Program-made: the position numbers and the translations under genes
Assembly (NCBI GenBank): GCA_018222405.1
Contig: JAAFAI010000002.1
Span: 1-64,000, forward strand
DNA length: 64,000 nt
Direction: 5' to 3'
Source of the DNA: Gammaproteobacteria bacterium
Lineage (GTDB): Bacteria; Pseudomonadota; Gammaproteobacteria; Enterobacterales; Alteromonadaceae
Notes under the pieces: generated by a model
The model's input: only the letters and a program-made list of their open reading frames with translations
The model's database searches: none
What the model was told of the DNA's origin: nothing
In this document: positions 17,137 through 25,874 of the stretch, piece after piece
Numbering within the stretch: position 1 is the stretch's first letter
Layout: each line of letters begins with the position of its first letter

Positions 17137-18966
17137 ATGAATGTAACTGACATCAATAAGCTAAGAAATATCGCGATCATCGCGCACGTTGACCATGGTA
17201 AAACTACCCTGGTAGATAAACTGCTGCAGCAATCTGGTACTTTAGAAACCAGAGGCGAGGCGCAGGAGCGTGTGATGGATTCTAACGATATTGAAAAAGA
17301 ACGTGGGATTACCATCCTGGCGAAAAACACCGCCATTAACTGGAACGATTACCGCATCAATATCGTAGACACTCCCGGACACGCCGATTTCGGTGGTGAG
17401 GTTGAACGCGTAATGTCAATGGCTGACTCGGTACTGCTGCTTGTTGATGCGCAGGAAGGACCAATGCCGCAAACGCGTTTCGTAACGCAAAAAGCATTTG
17501 CCCAGGGCTTAAAGCCAATTGTGGTAATCAACAAAATCGACAAGCCGGGTGCGCGTCCCGACTGGGTAATGGATCAGGTGTTCGATCTGTTTGATAACCT
17601 GGGCGCAAGCGACGACCAGCTGGATTTCCAGGTGGTTTATGCCTCAGCACTGAATGGCTGGGCGTCACTGGACGCTGATGAGCCAGCAGAAGATATGGCT
17701 GCGCTGTTCCAGACTATCGTTGATCAGGTGTCACCACCGGATGCTGATATCGAAGGCGCGCTGCAGATGCAGATTTCGCAACTTGATTACAACTCTTACG
17801 TGGGTGTAATCGGTGTTGGCCGTATCAAGCGTGGTAGCGTTAAGATTAACCAGCAGGTTACTGTTGTTGGTGCTGATGGCAAGAAACGTAACGGTAAGGT
17901 TGGCCTGGTTTACGGCTACCTTGGCCTGCAACGCCACGAAGTAGAATATGCTACCGCTGGCGACATCATCGCTATCAGTGGTCTGGGCGAGCTGAAAATT
18001 TCAGATACCATCTGTGACATCAACACTGTTGAAGCATTACCGGCGTTAACCGTTGATGAACCAACGGTAACCATGACCTTCCAGGTCAACACGTCGCCGT
18101 TTGCAGGTAAAGAAGGTAAATACGTCACTTCACGTAATATCCTTGAGCGTCTGCAGGACGAACTGGTACACAACGTTGCACTGCGCGTTGAAGAAACCAG
18201 CGATCCGGATAAATTCCGCGTATCAGGACGTGGTGAACTGCACTTAGGTATCCTGATCGAAAACATGCGACGTGAAGGTTACGAGTTGGCGGTATCGCGT
18301 CCGGAAGTAATCATCAAAGAAGAAGACGGCCAGTTAATGGAACCGTTTGAAACCCTGACCATCGACTGTGAAGAGCAGCATCAGGGTTCTATCATGGAGC
18401 AACTGGGTCTGCGTAAAGCAGAAATGACCGACATGTCACCGGATGGTAAAGGTCGGGTACGTATCGACTTTATGATCCCCAGCCGTGGCTTGATTGGTTT
18501 CCAGACTGACTTTATGACGCTGACTTCGGGCTCGGGCTTACTGTACCATTCATTCGACCACTACGGCCCGCACAAAGGCGGTGTGATTGGTAAGCGTAAG
18601 AATGGTGTACTGATTGCTAACGCTAACGGTAAAGCACTGACCAACGCCCTGTTTAACCTGCAGGAACGTGGTCGTCTGTTTATCGGACACGGTGTTGAAG
18701 TATACGAAGGAATGGTTATCGGTATTCACAGCCGTGACAACGACCTGACCGTAAACGCGTTAAAAGGCAAGCAGCTGACTAACGTTCGCGCTTCAGGTAC
18801 CGACGAAGCTCAAACTCTGGTACCACCGGTGAAGATGTCACTGGAACAGGCGCTTGAGTTTATCGACGAAGATGAACTGGTAGAAGTTACGCCAGTAAGC
18901 ATTCGTATTCGTAAGAAGCTGCTGACCGAAAACGATCGTAAGCGGGCATCACGCGCGCCGAAGTAA
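17137..18966 (+). CDS. typA: Translational GTPase TypA/BipA
   Basis: 609 aa. G1 [10 protein letters not shown], switch region [21 protein letters not shown] and NKIDKP mark the elongation-factor GTPase domain; the C-terminal half carries the BipA-specific blocks [10 protein letters not shown] and [12 protein letters not shown]. It is a ribosome-associated GTPase needed for 50S assembly at low temperature and under stress. It diverges from glnA across 410 bases. A possible -10 (TACAAT, 17033-17038) precedes it, but the -35 is poor. Confidence 0.97.
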   Translation: MNVTDINKLRNIAIIAHVDHGKTTLVDKLLQQSGTLETRGEAQERVMDSNDIEKERGITILAKNTAINWNDYRINIVDTPGHADFGGEVERVMSMADSVLLLVDAQEGPMPQTRFVTQKAFAQGLKPIVVINKIDKPGARPDWVMDQVFDLFDNLGASDDQLDFQVVYASALNGWASLDADEPAEDMAALFQTIVDQVSPPDADIEGALQMQISQLDYNSYVGVIGVGRIKRGSVKINQQVTVVGADGKKRNGKVGLVYGYLGLQRHEVEYATAGDIIAISGLGELKISDTICDINTVEALPALTVDEPTVTMTFQVNTSPFAGKEGKYVTSRNILERLQDELVHNVALRVEETSDPDKFRVSGRGELHLGILIENMRREGYELAVSRPEVIIKEEDGQLMEPFETLTIDCEEQHQGSIMEQLGLRKAEMTDMSPDGKGRVRIDFMIPSRGLIGFQTDFMTLTSGSGLLYHSFDHYGPHKGGVIGKRKNGVLIANANGKALTNALFNLQERGRLFIGHGVEVYEGMVIGIHSRDNDLTVNALKGKQLTNVRASGTDEAQTLVPPVKMSLEQALEFIDEDELVEVTPVSIRIRKKLLTENDRKRASRAPK

Positions 18967-19003
18967 TTTACTGCTTGCAAGTGAAGCGTTGAATGGTTCA
19001 AGT

Positions 19004-19037
19004 AAAAAGGCCGGTTGTTAACACAATCGGCCTTTTT
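19004..19037 (+). terminator. Rho-independent terminator of typA
   Basis: AAAAAGGCCGGTTGT pairs with ACAATCGGCCTTTTT through a 4-base loop and ends in five T residues, 38 bases after the typA stop. Confidence 0.9.
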
Positions 19038-19078
19038 CTATTAGAATTATAGTCTGATTATTTTTTTACAGATGGATC

Positions 19079-19465
19079 ATGCAACCACTTAATATCGCTG
19101 TAATTGACGACGACGAAATCACACTCGAACTCATAGTAGATGTGCTGGAGACCGAGCTGTCGGTAAATGTTGTTAGCTTTTCCAACAGTGCGTTGGCGCG
19201 TGAATTCCTGCTTAAACAAACATCCGATTCACTCGACATGGTAATTAGTGATATGGTGATGCCCGGATTTGATGGGCTGGCCTTATTGCGGGACGTTCGA
19301 TCGGCAGATTTAATGTTTCCCTTCATCTTTATGACCGCCTATGAATCCAGACAAACCAAATTGCTTGCCCGTCAACTGGGTGCAGTTGCCTATATGATAA
19401 AGCCCATTGTGCGCAAAAAGCTGGTGAGTCTGATCAAGCAAACTATGTCGTCATATGCAAAATAG
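19079..19465 (+). CDS. Stand-alone response regulator receiver protein
   Basis: 128 aa consisting only of a CheY-like receiver: acidic pocket IDDDE (10-13), phosphorylation site Asp58 in ISDMVMPG, Thr in FMTAY and Lys in MIKPI. There is no output domain, so it acts by protein contact or as part of a phosphorelay. No kinase is adjacent; the Hpt proteins in this window (the Hpt/HD-GYP protein and ArcB) are possible partners, by inference only. Confidence 0.9.
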   Translation: MQPLNIAVIDDDEITLELIVDVLETELSVNVVSFSNSALAREFLLKQTSDSLDMVISDMVMPGFDGLALLRDVRSADLMFPFIFMTAYESRQTKLLARQLGAVAYMIKPIVRKKLVSLIKQTMSSYAK

Positions 19466-19504
19466 TGGTGTATGCCGCTTACTCCGAATTAAAAGGTAGC
19501 AACA

Positions 19505-20635
19505 TTGAGTCAATTTGATAATACCCCCGATCGTCGTGACTTCTGGTCTTTCAAATGGCAAAAATACGCGGGGCAGGACGTAATCCCCTGTTGGGTAGCC
19601 GATACCGAATTTCGCTGTGCAGAGCCTATTCTTGAAGCGATACAACAACAAACCGAGTATGGCAATTTAGGCTACTCACTGCCAGCTCAGCATCAGCCGG
19701 CTAATCAGGCCGTGGTGCGCTGGCTAAAAGACAAGCACGACTGGGCTATCGAAACAGACTGGATAGTCTGGACTCCCGGTGTGGTACCGGCCTTTAATGT
19801 GGCCATTAAGGCCTATTGTGAGCCCGGTGATAAGGTGCTTATCCAAACGCCAAATTATCCGCCCTTACTGGCAGCGCCGGGCTTGAATAACACCCAGCGG
19901 ATAGATATTCCCACCAAACTGGAAGCCGCACGCTGGACTATTGATTTGGCTGCGCTGGAAGAACAGGCCGCCGATCCGCTGTGTAAGCTGATGATTCTGT
20001 GTAACCCGATGAATCCGGTTGGCTCAGTAATGACTCAGGCAGAGATAGATGCCATAGCGGGAATTTGTGCCCGTCATAATGTGACATTGTGTTCTGATGA
20101 GATCCACTGCGATCTGATTCTGGAAGATGGCGTGCGTCATATTCCGGCTGGTCGTGTTGAGCAGTTGGCTAATCGTAGTATTACTCTGATGGCGGCCAGT
20201 AAAACCTTTAATGTGGCTGGCCTGGGTACCTCTTTTGCGATTATTCCGGATGCTTCTTTACGTCGTAAGTTTACTCAGGGTGCTGCGGGTATTGTGCCCT
20301 GGGCAAATGTAATGGGACTGGTAGCCACCGAGGCAGCCTTCACGCAATGCGACGACTGGCTGGCAGAGCAGATTGCTTATCTGCGTGGTAACCGGGATTA
20401 TCTGGTTGAACGTATCAATGCCATTGACGGACTCGAGGTAGTATCATCAGAGGCTACCTTCCTGGCCTGGATTGATGCAACCGGCCTGGGTGTTGAGGAC
20501 GTGTTGAAATGGTGTGAGAGTAAAGGCGTGGGGCCATCCCCGGGTCGTGACTTTGGTGAGCCAGGATTCTTCCGGATCAACTTTGGCTGCAGTCGTGCCA
20601 TGCTTAAAGATATTCTTGATCGGCTGAGCCGCTAA
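19505..20635 (+). CDS. patB: PatB/MalY-type C-S lyase (cystathionine beta-lyase)
   Basis: 376 aa PLP enzyme of fold type I: WVADTEF near the N-terminus, CNPMNPVG, CSDEIHCDL, Schiff-base Lys233 in ASKTFNVAGL, and a C-terminal FFRINFGCSR with the carboxylate-binding Arg. The family cleaves cystathionine or related C-S bonds to pyruvate, ammonia and a thiol. The start is TTG at 19505 with AAAGGTAG upstream; no in-frame ATG fits better. Confidence 0.92.
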   Translation: MSQFDNTPDRRDFWSFKWQKYAGQDVIPCWVADTEFRCAEPILEAIQQQTEYGNLGYSLPAQHQPANQAVVRWLKDKHDWAIETDWIVWTPGVVPAFNVAIKAYCEPGDKVLIQTPNYPPLLAAPGLNNTQRIDIPTKLEAARWTIDLAALEEQAADPLCKLMILCNPMNPVGSVMTQAEIDAIAGICARHNVTLCSDEIHCDLILEDGVRHIPAGRVEQLANRSITLMAASKTFNVAGLGTSFAIIPDASLRRKFTQGAAGIVPWANVMGLVATEAAFTQCDDWLAEQIAYLRGNRDYLVERINAIDGLEVVSSEATFLAWIDATGLGVEDVLKWCESKGVGPSPGRDFGEPGFFRINFGCSRAMLKDILDRLSR

Positions 20636-20660
20636 TTTAGCTTGGCGGGAATAATTTAAC

Positions 20661-20686
20661 GGGGGCCCGATAGCTATCGGAGCCCC
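20661..20686. terminator. Bidirectional hairpin between patB and the NRAMP-like gene
   Basis: GGGGGCCCGATAG and CTATCGGAGCCCC form a long stem with two mismatches between convergent genes. TTGTTTAT follows on the plus side. Confidence 0.7.
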
Positions 20687-20691
20687 ATTGT

Positions 20692-21876
20692 TTATATAAA
20701 TTTCTGCCAGCTAAGCCAGGCAATTAACCCCACCACAGCCAGCCCGGCCACATTGGCACTCCAGTGATTTTTTAACCGCCCTAGCTGCGAGTGGCGATTC
20801 ATCATAAATAATAACAGCAGTGCAATAACCGGTAACAACAAGCCATTCGCCGCCTGGGCAAACATAATTGCCATTAAAGGCTTGGTACCGCTTAAAGTAA
20901 ACCCGACGCCGATAAGAATAATGCTCAGCCAGACAGCCCTGAACCATTTACCACGCATGTCTGATGGTTTGTTCAATGCCCCGGTCACGGCATACGCCGC
21001 CGCGAGGGGCGCCGTAATCGCACTGGTTAAGCCAGCGGCAAACATGCCCAGGGCAAAAAACAGTTCAGCGAAGTCACCTAACAGCGGCGCCAGTTGTTTG
21101 GCCAGATTGCCGGCATTCAGCGCCTCTGCCTGGCCGTAAAATGCCTGCATGGCGGTGGCCATAATAAACAGCGTTATCAGGCCTCCAACGCCAATGGCCA
21201 GCGCCGACTGGCGACGATAGTAGCCGGCAGGCTGAGAGCCATCCTGCTCGTTTTGGGCAACCAGACTGGCATGCAGAAACAGGTTATAGGGCACAATGGT
21301 AGTGCCAATGAGAGCCAGAATGGTGGTAATGCTGTCCATGGAGGCTACCGGCGCGAATAACTGGCCGGCCATTGCTCCCCAGTCTGGTTCACTCACCGCA
21401 AAGGTAACTACAAATACCATGGCCATAATGGCAACGAGCATCACCAGTACGGTTTCGATTAACTTGTAATGGCCGCTCCATAGCAGCACGATGGCTAAAC
21501 CGCCGAGCAGACAGCTCCACGCCGGAATACCAATACCGGCAATACTATTCAGGCCAATGGCCGCACCGGTCAGGTTGCCTGATTCATAGGCCGCATTACC
21601 AATGCCTATGGCGCCGACAACAAGCAATGACAACAGCACACGGATAAACGGATTAGCAATCTGAGTTCTTAACGCTTCGCTCATACCTGAGCGTGTGGCA
21701 TAGCCGAGTCTTACCGCCATGTCCTGCAGAATAATGGTGGCCACCACCGAAAAGACTAAGGCCCAGACCAGATGAAAGCCAAAGTTTGCACCGGCCAGAC
21801 TGGCGGTGGATACGGTACCGGGGCCGATAAAGGCGGCGGCAATAATAAACCCTGACTTGGTTCGACGTTGCGACAT
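20692..21876 (-). CDS. NRAMP-family divalent metal transporter, variant metal site
   Basis: 394 aa with about 11 hydrophobic segments and the general NRAMP pattern. The helix-1 signature DPGN, whose Asp and Asn bind the metal, reads GPGT (residues 18-21), and the helix-6 signature MPHNLYLHS reads VPYNLFLHA (195-203), so the metal-binding Met is Val. A clade of bacterial NRAMP relatives shares GPGTV; its substrate is not settled. It is probably an inner-membrane cation transporter, but manganese should not be assumed. It stands alone between convergent and divergent neighbours. Confidence 0.88.
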   Translation of the reverse strand: MSQRRTKSGFIIAAAFIGPGTVSTASLAGANFGFHLVWALVFSVVATIILQDMAVRLGYATRSGMSEALRTQIANPFIRVLLSLLVVGAIGIGNAAYESGNLTGAAIGLNSIAGIGIPAWSCLLGGLAIVLLWSGHYKLIETVLVMLVAIMAMVFVVTFAVSEPDWGAMAGQLFAPVASMDSITTILALIGTTIVPYNLFLHASLVAQNEQDGSQPAGYYRRQSALAIGVGGLITLFIMATAMQAFYGQAEALNAGNLAKQLAPLLGDFAELFFALGMFAAGLTSAITAPLAAAYAVTGALNKPSDMRGKWFRAVWLSIILIGVGFTLSGTKPLMAIMFAQAANGLLLPVIALLLLFMMNRHSQLGRLKNHWSANVAGLAVVGLIAWLSWQKFI

Positions 21877-21966
21877 GTTACACTCTTCTTATTATTGGAT
21901 GTACGGGCACAAGTGCTGTGAGCGGTGAAAGTACATTAACACCATTTAGTATCTCAGGGGAATGGC

Positions 21967-22590
21967 ATGGTTGGCAGCAAGACTGACTATGAAAAACTGG
22001 CAATGGTAGCGGTACTACCTGAAGAGGCGTATCTGCAAGGACTTATTTTTGGCGTCGCCGCCTGCCCGGAAATCCCCATGCCGGAGCAGTGGATGCCCTG
22101 GGTGATCCGGGCCGATGTGAATACCGCTATCAGCAAGCAACAGGCCGATGAGCTGGCCGATTATCTGATGGGCCGGTTACGGGATACGCTGGACAGCATG
22201 CGTAAAGAGGAGCGTTTACTGCCTGAAGAGTATCTGTGGCGCGGCGATGGGTTGCAACATGACGAGTTACAACAGTGGCTGAAAGGCCTGTTAACGGCGC
22301 ATCAGCAGCTGGAAAAACAATGGCAACAAGCCTGGCAAATGAGTGAGCAAACTTTGGATATGCCAGCGCTTTCTGGCCGGCTAAACCGCTGTTTAAAGCT
22401 ATTTACTACGCTGGCCGATCCACAATCGAGGTTGCAGCAAACGCCGCCTGAAAAGCGCCAGGAACTGACGGACGGTCTGCCTCGTCTGGCAGCCAGTTTG
22501 CCACCAATGTTAAAAGAATACGTTGCGATTAGCGGCGAATTAGTACAGGTTCTGCCTAATCAGTTTGAGGTGGTCCCGAAGACAACCTGA
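21967..22590 (+). CDS. UPF0149/YecA-like protein
   Basis: 207 aa, soluble and helical. The N-terminal third (EEAYLQGLIFGVAACPEIPMPEQWMPWV) follows the pattern of the UPF0149 family (YgfB/YecA), which has no firm general function. There is no C-terminal SEC-C zinc motif. AGGGG lies before the ATG. The assignment rests on one block, so it is moderate. Confidence 0.65.
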   Translation: MVGSKTDYEKLAMVAVLPEEAYLQGLIFGVAACPEIPMPEQWMPWVIRADVNTAISKQQADELADYLMGRLRDTLDSMRKEERLLPEEYLWRGDGLQHDELQQWLKGLLTAHQQLEKQWQQAWQMSEQTLDMPALSGRLNRCLKLFTTLADPQSRLQQTPPEKRQELTDGLPRLAASLPPMLKEYVAISGELVQVLPNQFEVVPKTT

Positions 22591-22599
22591 GAGTAGCGC

Positions 22600-22788
22600 T
22601 TAGCGGACTTTCTGACTGTTACGGTACTGGAGTTGTTCGCGAAACTTAACCACGTAGCGATCAAGCTCCATCTTTGCCTCGTCGTAAGCTGACTGGCGTT
22701 CAGAAGAAGCAGGTTCATCCATCAGGGCGCGAAAGGCTATGTCGGTTTTATGCAGAAGTTCCTTCAGCAACTGGTTGTTAATATCCAT
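22600..22788 (-). CDS. Small conserved-looking helical protein, unknown
   Basis: 62 aa, charged and probably two helices (MDINNQLLKELLHKTDIAFR and a second from about 30). AAAAGGA lies about 10 bases before the ATG. It ends 9 bases from the convergent UPF0149 stop and precedes nothing on its strand. I recognise no family; it is kept because it has a ribosome site and fills its slot cleanly. Confidence 0.6.
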   Translation of the reverse strand: MDINNQLLKELLHKTDIAFRALMDEPASSERQSAYDEAKMELDRYVVKFREQLQYRNSQKVR

Positions 22789-22862
22789 TTAAACTGGTCC
22801 TTTTAAACACCACGACTTCCATTTAGGTGTGTGGGTTAGCAGGGCTTAATACCGGTTTTGCC

Positions 22863-23291
22863 CTAAATAAATTTTACCACTGCCAGTAATACCACGGCGA
22901 GCAAAATCAGTACAGGTGCTTCATTTAAAATACGGAAATAGCGCGACGAATGCGCGATCTTATCGGCCGCAAATTGTTTAACCAGTGACCACAGGTAAAA
23001 ATGATAAACGTACAGCAAAACCACCAGTACTATCTTTATATGCAACCAGGTCGATGCGGCAAACCATGCATAACCGTAAGTGTAGATGAGAGCCAGACCA
23101 AATACCAAGGTAAACAGCGCAAAAGGGGTAACAAACAGCCACAGGCGGCGTTCCATCACTTTAAACTGATCTTTAACTGCCTGTTCATCAGTTTCAGCAT
23201 GGTAAACAAACAAGCGGGGTAAATAAAAGATACCGGCAAACCAGGCTACCATAAAAAAAATGTGCAGGGCTTTTAACCACAGTATTGTCAT
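22863..23291 (-). CDS. hemJ: Protoporphyrinogen oxidase HemJ
   Basis: 142 aa, four hydrophobic segments. The N-terminus WLKALHIFFMVAWFAGIFYLPRLFVYHAE is the HemJ (UPF0093) signature with the conserved His, and KIVLVVLLYVYHFY holds the second conserved Lys/His region. It catalyses the oxidation of protoporphyrinogen IX to protoporphyrin IX in the inner membrane in species without HemG or HemY. It starts 14 bases after the ClC-type gene on the same strand and is probably co-transcribed. Confidence 0.92.
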   Translation of the reverse strand: MTILWLKALHIFFMVAWFAGIFYLPRLFVYHAETDEQAVKDQFKVMERRLWLFVTPFALFTLVFGLALIYTYGYAWFAASTWLHIKIVLVVLLYVYHFYLWSLVKQFAADKIAHSSRYFRILNEAPVLILLAVVLLAVVKFI

Positions 23292-23305
23292 TGTCTTTTC
23301 TCTTA

Positions 23306-24982
23306 TTAAAACTGAGCACGCTGCAGAAAACTCTGCAAGCGGTTCCAGGTAATTACGCCGGTAAGTTTGGCTGGATCATCCTCAAATATATACACCGCAC
23401 CGGAGCGGGTACTTTTCAGCAATTCATAGACTTCCGCCAGGGTCGCCTGGGCTGATACGCCCTGCATCGCCTGATAGCTAATGGGGTGAGCGTGGCGATC
23501 CAAGCTGACATCATAGTGCACCCAGGAGTAGTTAATATCCTGCTCAAAGCGTTTTTGCTGAATAACCGTTTGGGTTGGATTATTCGACAGCACTTTTTCC
23601 AGTGCCGCTTCCGGTGCATCATAAAAGAGCTTAAAGTCCCTTTCCATAGCGGCCAGAACGCCGGTTTTCTCCAGCGCCTCGCGAATCGAGGTAATGGCAT
23701 AGGGCAGCTTCTGAAAATCCAGCTGCTGAATAAAAATAGAACGGTTACCTAAAAACTGCGTGGCAGTAACGTAAGCCGGCACAATTACTAATATAGCGGG
23801 TAAGATGATCTCCGGCCGGTAAGATAACTCCATCACCGCCGACAGCGCGGCCAGTGGGGCGTGCAGTACCGCGGTTAGCATACCGGCTATGCCGAGCAGG
23901 GCAAAGCTGGAGGTAAAGTCTTCCAGTGGTAACCAGTGTGCCACGGGCAGCAACAAAACAGCACCAGACAACATACCCAGCACCATTACCGGGCCAATAA
24001 TGCCGCCCGGAATGCCAAGGCCGATGGCAAAGGTGGCCAGCAGGAATTTCATTAACAGAATTTCAAGCAGGATGAGCGCCGTTGGATGGGTAGAGAACAA
24101 CGCGTTGACGTCCTCGAAACTGGCACCAAGAGCTTCGGGTAATAAGGCGCCGCCAATAGCCGTCAGTAGTCCGGCGAGTAACAACCGCCAGACCATGGAC
24201 ACCTTACGAAAGGCCCGCATCACCGACATCAGCAACTGATTGAACAACGTAGCCAGTACGCCGAGCAGACAGCCAAATACAATCAGATACAGATACAACC
24301 ACTGACTGAATGATGAGAAAGAAAAGTAGGCCAGCTCGTTGCCTTCACCAAACACGATCCGGGTGATCACCGAGCCACAGGCTGCTGCCAGCATGACCGG
24401 TACAAAAACATGGATTTTATATTCTCTTAATACCACTTCCATGACAAAAATGACCGCCGCAAAGGGAGTATTAAAAGAGGCCGATATGCCCGCTGCAATA
24501 CCACAACCGGCCAGCGTACGAATACTATTATGTGGCAATTTCAGCGCCTGACCAAACAAACTACTGCCCGCCGCGCCAAGATGAACGGACGGTCCTTCAC
24601 GGCCCACCACAAAACCGCCGGCAAGGGCGAGCATTCCACCAAAAAACTGATTCACGGTGGTGCGCCAGGGGATATGGCCGTAGTGTTGTTTTACGCGGTG
24701 AATAACAAAAGGTATGCCCAGCCGGTAGTGTTTAAAGCCGGTGAGAAAAGCAATCAGCAAAATAACCATTACAGCTGAAATGGGCATGACTACCCACACC
24801 CATTTAGCACTTAACCCCCATTGCTGTAACAGACTCACGCCGGAGGTTTGTAGCCAGTCGATGCCTAAACGAAAAAGTACAATCAGCAGCGCTGACGTGA
24901 CACCGGCGATGATCCCCAGCAAGCATACCTGAACGGAAGTGCGGGGGTGAGCCAGTTCTTGTCGCAGTGCGCGCAATTGCAT
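23306..24982 (-). CDS. ClC-type voltage-gated chloride channel/exchanger, channel-like residues
   Basis: 558 aa. Membrane core with the gating Glu129 in GREGPSVHLGA and GLGIPGGIIGPVMVLGM; a C-terminal cytosolic region (about 430-558) ends with a CBS-like segment. Two key positions differ from the E. coli exchanger. GSGIP is RLGIP (87-91), losing the chloride-coordinating Ser. The proton-pathway Glu203 corresponds to Val183 (MEVV), as in ClC channels, while the preceding Glu is kept. This suggests passive anion conduction rather than exchange, though the lost Ser is unexpected. Operon with hemJ. Confidence 0.9.
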   Translation of the reverse strand: MQLRALRQELAHPRTSVQVCLLGIIAGVTSALLIVLFRLGIDWLQTSGVSLLQQWGLSAKWVWVVMPISAVMVILLIAFLTGFKHYRLGIPFVIHRVKQHYGHIPWRTTVNQFFGGMLALAGGFVVGREGPSVHLGAAGSSLFGQALKLPHNSIRTLAGCGIAAGISASFNTPFAAVIFVMEVVLREYKIHVFVPVMLAAACGSVITRIVFGEGNELAYFSFSSFSQWLYLYLIVFGCLLGVLATLFNQLLMSVMRAFRKVSMVWRLLLAGLLTAIGGALLPEALGASFEDVNALFSTHPTALILLEILLMKFLLATFAIGLGIPGGIIGPVMVLGMLSGAVLLLPVAHWLPLEDFTSSFALLGIAGMLTAVLHAPLAALSAVMELSYRPEIILPAILVIVPAYVTATQFLGNRSIFIQQLDFQKLPYAITSIREALEKTGVLAAMERDFKLFYDAPEAALEKVLSNNPTQTVIQQKRFEQDINYSWVHYDVSLDRHAHPISYQAMQGVSAQATLAEVYELLKSTRSGAVYIFEDDPAKLTGVITWNRLQSFLQRAQF

Positions 24983-25135
24983 AAATTAGGAACGCCGGTG
25001 AGGAATAGCTAAATAGTATCACAAGTAGTTGGTTTGCAAAGTAATGGCCTGCCAATGGTGGCCATAAACCGAGGAATATTTGAATAATTGCGGTAAAACG
25101 GGCAAAGTTCGGTTTTTAGTTCCACAGTGATTGCC

Positions 25136-25846
25136 ATGCACTTATCTGAAATACCCCAGAAGCTGGGTCAGACCCGCACCGTTCTGCTGTTAGGCGCCAG
25201 TATGCTGGCCATGCTGGTATTCGGGATGTTTCTTGCCAACGCCGAGCGTGGCCAGTTAGTTGATGAAACCCGGCAACTGCAACACTCCATCAGCAACCTG
25301 CAAACTGAGAATGAACAGCTCCAGACCCAGGCTAATCAACTTGATGTCAAGCTGGAACTGGCGGAAATGCGTGCTGAGCAGCTTAAGCAGGAAGTGGTGC
25401 GTCTGGAAGAAGTGGTGTTTAACCTGCAAAAAGATAAGGCGTTTTATCAACATGTGGTTGCTCCTGAAACCACTCAGGACGGCTTTTTTATTGATGGTCT
25501 GGAGCTGTTTCCAACCACAACCGACGGCTATTTTAAAGCGACCATGGTGTTACTGCAGCAACGCGCAGTCAGTGCAATTGTTCGTGGCGATCTTAAAGTC
25601 GCGGTTACGGGCATCCAAAATGGTAAACATCGGATTCTTACCTCTGACGACAATGCAATTTTGCCTGAGGGTAATGTGACTTACGGCTTTAAATATTTCC
25701 AGCCCGTGACCTTATATCTGCAACTGCCGGAAAATTTCGTGCCTGAAAGCATCGAGTTTACTACGACCGTTTATCAGTTTAAGCGGCGCCGGGGAGACTA
25801 CCAGCGCAGCTACAACTGGCAGGAAATACTGGTAGCCGACCAGTAA
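25136..25846 (+). CDS. DUF6776-like membrane-anchored coiled-coil protein
   Basis: 236 aa from the ATG at 25136; a GTG at 25127 is an alternative and neither has a strong ribosome site. One membrane helix (about 16-35) is followed by a Gln/Leu/Glu coiled coil (about 40-105) and a C-terminal beta-rich domain (GFFIDGLELFPTTTDGYFKA onward). The layout matches DUF6776 proteins of gammaproteobacteria, whose function is not known. It converges with the PH-domain operon. Confidence 0.75.
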   Translation: MHLSEIPQKLGQTRTVLLLGASMLAMLVFGMFLANAERGQLVDETRQLQHSISNLQTENEQLQTQANQLDVKLELAEMRAEQLKQEVVRLEEVVFNLQKDKAFYQHVVAPETTQDGFFIDGLELFPTTTDGYFKATMVLLQQRAVSAIVRGDLKVAVTGIQNGKHRILTSDDNAILPEGNVTYGFKYFQPVTLYLQLPENFVPESIEFTTTVYQFKRRRGDYQRSYNWQEILVADQ

Positions 25847-25874
25847 GACAAGCTACCCTCTTCGGTCAGGGAAG

